A stretch of DNA of 64,000 nt from Agromyces sp. H66. Its GTDB lineage: Bacteria; Actinomycetota; Actinomycetes; Actinomycetales; Microbacteriaceae. A program made the translations under genes and the position numbers. The stretch lies in the NCBI RefSeq assembly GCF_004959775.1, contig NZ_SJZG01000002.1:310001-374000 (forward strand), in the 5' to 3' direction. Below the pieces are notes generated by a model that worked only from the letters and a program-made list of their open reading frames with translations, searched no databases and had not been told where the DNA came from. Positions 56,423 through 64,000 of the stretch are shown piece after piece (the stretch's first letter is position 1; every line of letters begins with the position of its first letter).

Positions 56423-56683
56423 GTGGCAAACATCAAGTCGCAGATCAAGCGCATCCGCACCAACCTGAAGGCGCAGGAGCGCAACAAGGCCGTCAAGAGC
56501 GAGGTCAAGAGCGCCGTCCGCGCCACGCGCGAGGCGATCGCCGCGGGCGACAAGGAGAAGGCGACCACCGCCCTCCGCGTCGCGACGCGCAAGCTCGACA
56601 AGGCCGCCTCGAAGGGCGTGATCCACAAGAACCAGGCCGCGAACCGCAAGTCGGCCATCGCGAAGCAGGTCGCCGCGCTCTGA
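56423..56683 (+). CDS. rpsT: 30S ribosomal protein S20
   Basis: An 86-aa, Lys/Arg/Ala-rich helical protein ([19 protein letters not shown]... [15 protein letters not shown]) matching S20, which binds the 5' domain of 16S rRNA. GTG 56423 is the correct start by length. A strong hairpin follows. Confidence 0.98.
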   Translation: MANIKSQIKRIRTNLKAQERNKAVKSEVKSAVRATREAIAAGDKEKATTALRVATRKLDKAASKGVIHKNQAANRKSAIAKQVAAL

Positions 56684-56700
56684 CGCGAACCCGTTCTGCC

Positions 56701-56731
56701 CGAAGGCCCCGCACGATGTGCGGGGCCTTCG
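56701..56731 (+). terminator. rpsT terminator
   Basis: CGAAGGCCCCGCAC (56701-56714) and GTGCGGGGCCTTCG (56718-56731) pair perfectly over 14 bp around GAT, followed by TCGTTGG. It begins 18 bases after the rpsT stop. Confidence 0.85.
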
Positions 56732-56796
56732 TCGTTGGCGGCGCGATGACCGGGGGTGGACGGATGCCGCGGCCTCGGCCCTGCAAGTGCTCATAA

Positions 56797-56866
56797 CTGC
56801 GGATATACGATCCGCCTCGCCGATAGAGTCCGCGAATCCGCGGGGTGCCGGATCGTATATCCGCAG
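56797..56866. repeat. Inverted repeat with perfect 18-bp arms
   Basis: CTGCGGATATACGATCCG (56797-56814) and CGGATCGTATATCCGCAG (56849-56866) are exact reverse complements, separated by 34 bases that themselves contain CCGCGAATCCGCGG. The arms are AT-richer than the surroundings. It lies in the 208-base convergent gap between the rpsT terminator and the holA stop. No gene is seen in the gap. It could be a REP/MITE-like element, a recombination site or a regulator target. Confidence 0.8.
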
Positions 56867-56939
56867 AATCGGACGGGAAGGGTCGCACGAGGGGCGGCGC
56901 GAGCCGGACGCCGACGAGTGGATGCCGCAGCCGGCGAGA

Positions 56940-57983
56940 TCAGACGAGGTCGCGGCCGCGCGCGGCGATGATGCCGACGAGCCGCTCGAGGGCGAACACC
57001 GGGTCGCGCTCGGCGCCCTTGACGGCGGCGTCGGCGGCGGCGAGCGACTGGATCGCGCGACGGAGGCCCTCGTCGCTCCAGCCGGCGAGGTCGCGGCGCG
57101 CGCGGTCGACCTGCCAGGGCGCGAGTCCGAGCGACGAGGCCACCTGCGGGCCGCCGCCCCGGACGCCCGAGACCTTGGCCATGGTGCGCACCTTCATGGC
57201 GAACGCCGCGACGATGGGCACGGGGTCGGCGCCACTGTCGAGCGCGTGTCGCAGGGCGATGAGCGCCTCGCCGTGGCGACCGGCGATGGCGGCGTCGGCG
57301 ACCGCGAACGCGTTCGTCTCGATGCGGCCGCCGTAGTATTTCGCGACCACCGCATCGGTGATCTCGTCGGGCGCGTCGGCGATGAGCTGGCGGCAGGCCG
57401 CCGAGAGCTCGGCGAGGTCGTCGGCGAACGCCGCGACCAGCGACCTGAGGGCGCGTGGGTTGACCTTGCGGCCCGCGGCCCGGAACTCGGCCGCCGCGAA
57501 GTCCTGCTTCTCGACGTCCTTCTTGAGTTCGGCGCACACGATTTCGACGCCGCGACCGGTGCCCGCGCGGATCGCGTCGAGGAGCTTCTTGCCGCGTTGG
57601 CCGCCCGCGTGCCGCAGCACGAGCGTCGTCGATTCGGCGGTCTGCTCGAGGTACTCCAGTGCGTCGGCGAGGAAGTCGTCGCTCGCGCGCTCGACCGCGC
57701 CCACCCGGATGAGCCGCGGCTCACCGAAGAGCGACGGACTCGCGAGCGTCAGCAGTTCGCCGCGGCGATAGCCGTCGGCCTCGAGGTCGCTGACCTCGAG
57801 CGACGGATCCTCCGATCGGAGGAAGTCGCGCAGCATCCCGCTCGCGCGCTCGGCGAGCACCGTCTCGGCGCCCGAGATGAGCACGACCGGAGCCGGCCGC
57901 ACCTCGTTCCACGCCAGCTGCGGTATCGCGACCTTCGTGCGCGCCGACGCTCCGGCTCTCGTCGCGCCTGACCGTGCCGCCAC
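56940..57983 (-). CDS. holA: DNA polymerase III delta subunit
   Basis: Clamp-loader subunit that opens the beta clamp. The 347-aa protein starts with APVVLISGAETVLAERA, a degenerate nucleotide fold, and ends in the helical domain (LALRHALDSGADPVPIVAAFAMKVRTMAKV) typical of HolA. Downstream of comEC on the minus strand. Confidence 0.93.
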   Translation of the reverse strand: MAARSGATRAGASARTKVAIPQLAWNEVRPAPVVLISGAETVLAERASGMLRDFLRSEDPSLEVSDLEADGYRRGELLTLASPSLFGEPRLIRVGAVERASDDFLADALEYLEQTAESTTLVLRHAGGQRGKKLLDAIRAGTGRGVEIVCAELKKDVEKQDFAAAEFRAAGRKVNPRALRSLVAAFADDLAELSAACRQLIADAPDEITDAVVAKYYGGRIETNAFAVADAAIAGRHGEALIALRHALDSGADPVPIVAAFAMKVRTMAKVSGVRGGGPQVASSLGLAPWQVDRARRDLAGWSDEGLRRAIQSLAAADAAVKGAERDPVFALERLVGIIAARGRDLV

Positions 57984-58008
57984 CGCACCTCCCGTTCCGG
58001 CCTCAAGT

Positions 58009-60354
58009 CTAGGGGCGACCGCCGACGGTGCCCCGCTCGGTCCAGAGCGCGAAGCCGCCCGAGCCGTCGGCGGTGAGCACCGAGGTGCCCGAGCGGTCGG
58101 TGCGCAGCGGGGTCGTCCCTGTCGCCGTCAGGATGTCGAGCAGCCGGCCGGTCGGGTGCCCGTAGCCGTTGTCGGCCCCGACGCCGATGACGCCCACGGT
58201 GGCGCCGAGCTCGCGGTAGAGCGCCTCGCTCTGGTCGGCCGAGCCGTGATGGGCGACCTTCACGAGGTCGACCCGACCCAGGTCGATCGACCTGAGGAGC
58301 CGGAGCTGTGCGTCTTCGCCGAGGTCGCCCAGGAACACGCCGCGGTACCCCGGCGCGTCGAGGTCGACGACGACGCTCGCGTCGTTGCCGGGAATCGCGC
58401 GCGGCTTCGGCCAGACCACGCGCCATCGGGCATCGCCGAGCTCCCCGGCGTGGCCGGCGATCACCTCGATCAGCTCGGCGCCGCCCTGCGCCAGAGGGCC
58501 GAGCACGCGGTCGGAGCGATCCCCGTCGAGCGGTCCGTGGATGACCGTGTCGACTCGGCCCGCGACCGCACCCGCTCCCCCGACGTGATCGTTGTCCCAG
58601 TGCGTGAGCACCAGGAGGTCGACGCGCTCGATGCCGAGCATGGCCAGGCAGCGATCGAGGGACTCCGGCTCGGGTCCGGTGTCGATGAGCGCCGTCGCGC
58701 CCGCGGAGCGCACGAGCACGGCGTCGCCCTGCCCGATGTCGCACGCCGCGACATCCCAGTCACGCGGTCGCGTGGCCGCCCCGATCAGCGGACCGCCCGC
58801 CGCCGCTCCGAGCGGCACGGCCGTGGCCGCCACGAGCAGCCCCGCGACGGTGACGCGAAGCCACGCGGCGGCGGGCGGCGCGAGGGCGAGCCGGAGTGCC
58901 AGCGCGGTGCACGCGACCAGGAGCAGCGCGCCCGGGGCATCCGCCGGCCAGGGCAGTCGGCCACCGGGAAGCCCGGCCGCGCCGTGCGCGACGAGCGCGA
59001 TCCAGGAGGCGGGCAGCCAGGCGACCTCGAGGAGCGCCATGCCCACCGACGGGAGCACGGGCAGCACGAGGCATCCGACGAGTCCGACCACGGTGCCGAC
59101 CGGCGCGGCCGGTGCCGCGAGCAGGTTCGCGGGCACGCCGTAGAGGGCGATCGCGGGGTCGAGCAGCACGAGGATGGGCTGGCAGGCCAGCTGCGCCGCC
59201 AGCGGCACGGCGAGCACCGCCGCGAGCGGAGCGGGCATGACGCGTGCGAGCCCGGCGGCCAGCGGCGCGGTGAGGAGCAGCAGCCCGCCGGTCGCGGCTG
59301 CCGAGAGCGCGAACCCGTAGTCGCGCGCGAGCCAGGGGTCGAACGTCAGGAGCGCGATGACCGCCACCGAGAGCGCCGTGACCCCACCGCCGGGCCGACC
59401 CGCGGCCAGGGCGACGAGCACGACGACGGCCATCGTGCCCGCGCGAATGACGCTCGGCTGCGGCGTGACGAGCACGATGAAGCCGGCGAGGGCGAGCACC
59501 GCGATCACGATGCGGCCCGTCCTGCGCACCCGACAGAGTCCCGCGAGCAGGAAGGCGGCGGCCGTGACGATGGCGCAGTTCGCCCCCGACACGGCCGTGA
59601 GGTGACTGAGCGAACTCGCCTTCATCGCGGCGTCGAGTGCCTCGTCGACGGCGCCGGTGTCGCCGATCGCGAGCCCGGGCACGAGCGCCGCTCCGTCACC
59701 GGTGAGTCCCCGGGCGGCCTCGGCGAACCCCTGCCGGAGGCCGCCCGCCCACGACAGCCACGGCGGCGCCGCGTCGACGACGCGTACGTCGCCGCCGGCG
59801 CGGAGGCGGAACGCGCTCTCTTCGGCGGCGGGCAGCGGACTCACTCGCGCGTCGAACCCGAGCCGAGCGCCCAACTGCAGGTGCTCGGCCGCCACCTGCA
59901 CGCTCGTCGTGACCGGGACGGGCGCGACCGCGCCCCCGTCCACCGCGACGAGTCGAGCGTCGAGGCGCATCGTCGGATCGTCGGATGCCTCGGCCCACGC
60001 GGGTCCCCGCATGGCGCGTGGTGCGGACACGACCTCGATGACGACCTCGACCGTGCGATGCTGCGCGGCCGCCTCGACGAGCGGTGACGCGGCCCGCTGC
60101 GCGAGCGCCGTCGCCGCCGTCGCAGCGACCAGGCCCGACGCCGCGAGTGCCACGAGGACCAGCGGGCCGGCGAGGCGCAGCACGCGACCACGCGGCCGGC
60201 GCCGGACGAGGAGCAGCACGAGCACCACGGCACCGACGCTCCAGATCGTCGCGGCGACGGCGCCGGCATCCAGGCCGACGTCGGGCGCGCCGACCACGAG
60301 CCAGCCCGTCGTCCACGCCGCGACGGCCGGCACCAGCAGCCGCAGGTCGCCCAC
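58009..60354 (-). CDS. comEC: ComEC/Rec2 DNA uptake channel
   Basis: Inner-membrane channel and nuclease for natural transformation. The 781-aa protein has an N-terminal pair of helices, an OB-like domain, a Competence domain with eight or so helices (LTAVSGANCAIVTAAAFLLAGL) and a C-terminal metallo-beta-lactamase domain (VLTHWDNDHVGGAGAV, and VAHHGSADQSEALYRELG). GTG start abuts the comEA stop. With comEA it suggests a DNA-uptake capacity. Confidence 0.95.
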   Translation of the reverse strand: MGDLRLLVPAVAAWTTGWLVVGAPDVGLDAGAVAATIWSVGAVVLVLLLVRRRPRGRVLRLAGPLVLVALAASGLVAATAATALAQRAASPLVEAAAQHRTVEVVIEVVSAPRAMRGPAWAEASDDPTMRLDARLVAVDGGAVAPVPVTTSVQVAAEHLQLGARLGFDARVSPLPAAEESAFRLRAGGDVRVVDAAPPWLSWAGGLRQGFAEAARGLTGDGAALVPGLAIGDTGAVDEALDAAMKASSLSHLTAVSGANCAIVTAAAFLLAGLCRVRRTGRIVIAVLALAGFIVLVTPQPSVIRAGTMAVVVLVALAAGRPGGGVTALSVAVIALLTFDPWLARDYGFALSAAATGGLLLLTAPLAAGLARVMPAPLAAVLAVPLAAQLACQPILVLLDPAIALYGVPANLLAAPAAPVGTVVGLVGCLVLPVLPSVGMALLEVAWLPASWIALVAHGAAGLPGGRLPWPADAPGALLLVACTALALRLALAPPAAAWLRVTVAGLLVAATAVPLGAAAGGPLIGAATRPRDWDVAACDIGQGDAVLVRSAGATALIDTGPEPESLDRCLAMLGIERVDLLVLTHWDNDHVGGAGAVAGRVDTVIHGPLDGDRSDRVLGPLAQGGAELIEVIAGHAGELGDARWRVVWPKPRAIPGNDASVVVDLDAPGYRGVFLGDLGEDAQLRLLRSIDLGRVDLVKVAHHGSADQSEALYRELGATVGVIGVGADNGYGHPTGRLLDILTATGTTPLRTDRSGTSVLTADGSGGFALWTERGTVGGRP

Positions 60355-61032
60355 TCAGGGCGCCACGAGTTCGGCGAGACCCGAGAACACCGCGTCGCCG
60401 ATGCCGGCGACCTCGAGCAGTTGATCGGTGCTCGTGAACGGGCCGTTGGCCTCGCGCCAGTCGATGATGCGCTGCGCCAGTGCCGGTCCGATGCGCGGCA
60501 GCGTGTCGAGCTCGGCGACATCGGCCGTGTTGAGGTGCACGAGCCCGTCGCCGGCGTTGGCGGCGCCGGGCGCGCCGCCACCGGCCGAGCCCGCCGGCGG
60601 TGCCTCGCCGATCGCGAGCACGACGAGCTGTTCGCCGTCGACGACGGGTCGCGCGAGGTTGACGGCCGCCGGATCGGCGTCGGCCGTGAACCCGCCGGCC
60701 GCGGCCACCGCGTCGACCACGCGGGCACCCGCCCCGAGCTCGACGAGTCCCGGCTCGGCCACGGCCCCGAGCACGTGCACGAGGAGCGGCGCCGGGCCCA
60801 CCTCGACGCCTCCGCCGGGCCCGGTCTCGCTCGCGTCCGACGGCCGATCCGCCGGCGTGATCGTGCCCTGCCCGCCGCCGCCGCCCGACGCGAACGACAG
60901 CATCGCCGCGACCGCCACGGACACGATGAACAGCACGACCGCGGCACCCACCGCGATGCGCACCCGGGGCCCCGCGCGGCGTGCCGACGGGTCGAGCGCG
61001 GCGAGCGGATCGGGTTCGGGGCGCGCGGGCAT
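60355..61032 (-). CDS. comEA: ComEA-like DNA-binding protein
   Basis: Extracellular DNA-binding partner of ComEC. The 225-aa product has a membrane anchor (IAVGAAVVLFIVSVAVAAML near residue 30), an SLBB-type domain (LLVHVLGAVAEPGLVELGAGARVVDAVAAAGG) and two helix-hairpin-helix motifs (VHLNTADVAELDTLPRIGPALAQRIIDWREANG; FTSTDQLLEVAGIG). ATG 61032 is preferred over one three codons upstream. Confidence 0.93.
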   Translation of the reverse strand: MPARPEPDPLAALDPSARRAGPRVRIAVGAAVVLFIVSVAVAAMLSFASGGGGGQGTITPADRPSDASETGPGGGVEVGPAPLLVHVLGAVAEPGLVELGAGARVVDAVAAAGGFTADADPAAVNLARPVVDGEQLVVLAIGEAPPAGSAGGGAPGAANAGDGLVHLNTADVAELDTLPRIGPALAQRIIDWREANGPFTSTDQLLEVAGIGDAVFSGLAELVAP

Positions 61033-61127
61033 GACCAGCACGCTACGGGCGACCGGCCGGCCTCACCGGCGCGGCGACCGCCGCCGTCTCGACCCGCTGG
61101 GCGGAGCCCCCTGTCGAGGAGGAGTCG

Positions 61128-63701
61128 TCAGCGCCGGGTGGCGATGTTCACGAGCCGCGGGGCGCGCACGATCACGTTCGCGATCTCGCGGTCCGACAGC
61201 GCACGGGCGACCCCCGCCGACCCGCGGGCGAGCGCCTCGAGGTCGTCGGCCGAGATCTTCGGCGAGACCTCGAGCCGGTCGCGCACCTTGCCGTCGACCT
61301 GCACGATCGCGGTGACCGACTCCTCGACGAGCAGCGCCGGGTCGGCCTTGCGCCAGGTCACGAGCGCAACGCTCGGCTCGTAGCCGAGGCGTTGCCACAT
61401 GTCCTCCGCGGTGTACGGCGCGAACAGGTCGAGGATCATCGCGGTGACCTCGGCGGCTTCGCGCACCGCGGCGTCTGCGGGGCCCGCACCCGAGTCGATG
61501 ACCTTTCGCGTGGCGTTCACGAGCTCCATGAGCCGTGCGACGACGACGTTGAACTTGAACGCCTCGACCAGGCCCGGCGCGTCGGCGAGCAGGCGGTGCG
61601 TCATCCGGCGCAGCGCCGGGTCGCCCGTCTTCCACTCGACGTCGGGGCTCGAGGTGACCTCGCCCGAGATCCGCCACGCCCGCGCGAGGAACTTGGCCGA
61701 CCCGACGGGCGAGACATCCGCCCAGTCGATGTCGTCCTCGGGCGGTCCCGCGAAGGCGAGGGTCACCCGCAGCGCGTCGGCGCCGTGCGCACCCAGCTCG
61801 CTCGCGAACTCGACGAGGTTGCCCTTCGACTTGGACATCTTCGAGCCGTCCATGATGACCATGCCCTGGTTGAGCAGCGACGTGAACGGCTCGGTGAAGG
61901 TCAGGTACCCGAGGTCGAAGAGCACCTTGGTGATGAACCGCGAGTAGAGCAGGTGCAGGATCGCGTGCTCGACGCCGCCGACGTACTGGTCGACGGGCAA
62001 CCACTTCTCGGCCTCGGCGGGGTCGAACGCCAGGGTGTCGTCGTTCGGGTTCAGGTAGCGCAGGTAGTACCACGAGCTGTCGACGAACGTGTCCATCGTG
62101 TCGGAGTCGCGACGAGCCGCTCCCCCGCAGTTCGGGCACGCGACGTTCACCCAGTCCTCGGCGGCGCCGAGTGGGCTCGTGCCCTTGGGCTTCAGGTCGA
62201 GGCCCGCGGCATCCGGAAGCCTGACCGGCAGCTCGCTCTCGGGAACCGGCACCTCGCCGCACTCGGGGCAGTGGATGATCGGGATCGGCGTGCCCCAGTA
62301 GCGTTGCCGCGAGATGAGCCAGTCGCGGAGGCGGAAGTTCTTCGCGGCCCGGCCGAGGCCGCGCTGTTCGAGCAGTTCGATCACCCGGCGGATGGCGTTC
62401 GACTTGGAGAGGCCGTCGAGCGGCCCGGAGTTGACGAGTCGTCCGTCACCCACGAGGGCGATGCCCGTCGAGGCCGGGTCTTCGAGCTCGGCGCCCTCGG
62501 GCATGATCGGGTCGCCGTTGTCGTCGAGCTGGATCACCGGGATGACGCCGGTGACGGGCGCGGTCGTGTCGACGACCACGCGCACGGGGAGTTCGAACGC
62601 GCGGGCGAAGTCGAGGTCGCGCTGGTCATGCGCGGGTACGGCCATGATCGCGCCGTGGCCGTAGTCGGCGAGCACGTAGTCGGCCGCCCAGATCGGGAGG
62701 CGCTCGCCGTTCACGGGATTGACCGCATACCGTTCGAGGAAGACGCCGGTCTTGGGGCGCTCCGTCGAGAGCCGGTCGATGTCGCTCTCGGCGCGCACCG
62801 AGTCGAGGTACCCCTGGAACCGGGCCTGCACCTCGGCGGATGCCCCGGCCGCGAGCTCGGCCGCGAGCTCGGAGTCGGGCGCGACCACCATGAAGGTCGC
62901 GCCGTACAGCGTGTCGGGGCGCGTGGTGAACACCGTGACGCGCTCGTCGCGGCCCTCGATCTCGAACTCGACGTCGGCGCCTGCGGAGCGGCCGATCCAG
63001 TTGCGCTGCATCGTGACGACCTTCGAGGGCCACGAGCCCTCGAGCTGGTTCAGGTCGTCGAGCAGGCGGTCGGCGTAGTCCGTGACGCGGAAGTACCACT
63101 GGGTCAGCGCCTTCTTCGTGACGATGAAGCCGCACCGCTCGCAGTGCCCGTCGATGACCTGCTCGTTGGCGAGCACCGTCTGGTCGTTGGGGCACCAGTT
63201 GACCAGCCCGGCCTTGCGGTACGCGATGCCCTTCTCGTAGAGCTTCAGGAACAGCCACTGGTTCCATCGGTAGTACTCGGGGTCGCTCGTGTGGATCTCG
63301 CGCGACCAGTCGAACGACGGCGCGTACTGCCGGAACGAGCGCTTCTGCTGCTCGATGTTGTCGTAGGTCCAGCCGCGCGGGTCGATGCCCCGCTTGATGG
63401 CGGCGTTCTCGGCGGGCAGGCCGAAGGAGTCCCAGCCGACGGGGTGGAGCACGTCGAAGCCCTGGTGCCGCCAGTACCTCGCGACGATGTCGCCGTAGCC
63501 GAACGCCTCGGCGTGGCCCATGTGCAGGTCGCCCGAGGGGTAGGGGAACATGTCGAGGATGTACTTGCGCGGCCTGGTCTCGCCGGGGCGTCCGGCGCGG
63601 AAGGGCTGGAGCTCGTCCCACACGGGGAGCCACTTCGCCTGGATGGAGGCGAAGTCGTACGCGCCGTTGTCGGCGTGGGCCTGGTCCTGATCCTGTGCCA
63701 C
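61128..63701 (-). CDS. leuS: Leucyl-tRNA synthetase
   Basis: Charges tRNA-Leu. The 857-aa class I enzyme has the HIGH-type motif [12 protein letters not shown], an editing domain ([28 protein letters not shown]), KMSKSKGN and a C-terminal anticodon-binding region. GTG 63701 with GAGAG upstream is the likely start; the longer reading has an atypical Arg-rich N terminus. Confidence 0.98.
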   Translation of the reverse strand: MAQDQDQAHADNGAYDFASIQAKWLPVWDELQPFRAGRPGETRPRKYILDMFPYPSGDLHMGHAEAFGYGDIVARYWRHQGFDVLHPVGWDSFGLPAENAAIKRGIDPRGWTYDNIEQQKRSFRQYAPSFDWSREIHTSDPEYYRWNQWLFLKLYEKGIAYRKAGLVNWCPNDQTVLANEQVIDGHCERCGFIVTKKALTQWYFRVTDYADRLLDDLNQLEGSWPSKVVTMQRNWIGRSAGADVEFEIEGRDERVTVFTTRPDTLYGATFMVVAPDSELAAELAAGASAEVQARFQGYLDSVRAESDIDRLSTERPKTGVFLERYAVNPVNGERLPIWAADYVLADYGHGAIMAVPAHDQRDLDFARAFELPVRVVVDTTAPVTGVIPVIQLDDNGDPIMPEGAELEDPASTGIALVGDGRLVNSGPLDGLSKSNAIRRVIELLEQRGLGRAAKNFRLRDWLISRQRYWGTPIPIIHCPECGEVPVPESELPVRLPDAAGLDLKPKGTSPLGAAEDWVNVACPNCGGAARRDSDTMDTFVDSSWYYLRYLNPNDDTLAFDPAEAEKWLPVDQYVGGVEHAILHLLYSRFITKVLFDLGYLTFTEPFTSLLNQGMVIMDGSKMSKSKGNLVEFASELGAHGADALRVTLAFAGPPEDDIDWADVSPVGSAKFLARAWRISGEVTSSPDVEWKTGDPALRRMTHRLLADAPGLVEAFKFNVVVARLMELVNATRKVIDSGAGPADAAVREAAEVTAMILDLFAPYTAEDMWQRLGYEPSVALVTWRKADPALLVEESVTAIVQVDGKVRDRLEVSPKISADDLEALARGSAGVARALSDREIANVIVRAPRLVNIATRR

Positions 63702-63790
63702 GTGACTCTCAATCGTGTGTCGCTGCGCACACGGTGCGCACGTCCTTCGGGCACGCCGAATCACGGCGCGCGCTCGGACATCCAGCCTAC

Positions 63791-64000
63791 TCACTCCACG
63801 GGGTCGGATGCCGCGCCGAGCACGGCGAGCAGGGCCCTGGCCTTCACGAAGGTCTCCTCGATCTCCTCGTCGGCGATCGACATCGCGGTGATGCCGCCCC
63901 CCGTGCCGATGCTCGCGCCCGAGGGAGCCAGCACGATGGATCGGATGACCATGGCGAGGTCGGCGCTGCCATCGACGGCGAGGTACCCGAACGCACCCGA
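63791..64000 (-). CDS. Chorismate-binding enzyme, C-terminal part (PabB-like, truncated by window edge)
   Basis: Only the last 69 residues are present; the rest lies beyond the right edge. They read [24 protein letters not shown], then [27 protein letters not shown], which is the C-terminal end of anthranilate synthase component I, aminodeoxychorismate synthase (PabB) and isochorismate synthases. PabB is more likely than TrpE because the Gly-rich segment is GTGGGI without the GAGIV pattern, but this is weak. Stop TGA at 63791-63793. Confidence 0.7.
   Translation of the reverse strand, partial: SGAFGYLAVDGSADLAMVIRSIVLAPSGASIGTGGGITAMSIADEEIEETFVKARALLAVLGAASDPVE

Overview
The window is about 70% GC with strong G/C preference at third codon positions, many GTG starts and dense ATGA/GTGA gene overlaps. 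Gene content and order point to an actinobacterium, most likely Microbacteriaceae (an Agromyces-like genome); this is inference from hrcA-dnaJ-rsmE-HIT-phoH-ybeY-CorC-era, dusB-dgt-dnaG, holA-comEC-comEA-leuS and an actinobacterial LEU element before leuA. Most genes read on the minus strand. No rRNA, CRISPR array or intact insertion sequence was seen.

Layout. 1-477: low-GC3 sequence against the 3' end of a CAU tRNA. 488-3417: a GT4 glycosyltransferase, a DMT/EamA-type membrane protein and peptide deformylase. 3419-5512: a Fic protein with its own promoter/operator, then a small polytopic membrane protein. 5492-14882: a sortase-assembled pilus locus (shaft pilin, large second pilin/adhesin, class C sortase, compact second sortase-like protein), preceded by a small membrane ORF and a LuxR-type regulator and ending near tRNA-Asn. 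15214-22657: a dipeptide/oligopeptide ABC operon with three ATPase domains plus a 2-hydroxyacid dehydrogenase. 22850-27188: dnaG, dGTPase, dusB. 27280-31452: YbaK-like deacylase, DsbA-family protein with a coupled 57-aa protein, then beta-lactamase / LysR / beta-lactamase-like hydrolase.

31566-34631: uppS and recO, then an SDR protein and a TRIC/UPF0126 channel. 34695-36574: leuA with its leader pseudoknot. 36666-41581: a two-component system next to a MacB/FtsX-type ABC exporter and a divergent lipoprotein. 41609-48742: era back to hrcA with a perfect CIRCE operator. 48895-49820: two DUF4870 membrane proteins. 49827-53609: hemW, DUF1990 protein, lepA. 53690-56307: a second two-component pair and an alpha/beta hydrolase. 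56423-61032: rpsT, a long perfect inverted repeat, holA, comEC, comEA. 61128-64000: leuS and the 3' end of a chorismate-binding enzyme (pabB-like), cut by the window edge.

Most interesting parts: the pilus locus (a 14-bp hairpin between the two pilin genes, a non-canonical MPEAG sorting signal, a 200-aa sortase-like protein with His/Cys/Arg in place, and a TTTCACCCC motif shared by the pilus and regulator upstream regions); the LEU pseudoknot; the 24-bp palindrome in front of the ABC exporter; and the 18-bp-arm inverted repeat after rpsT.
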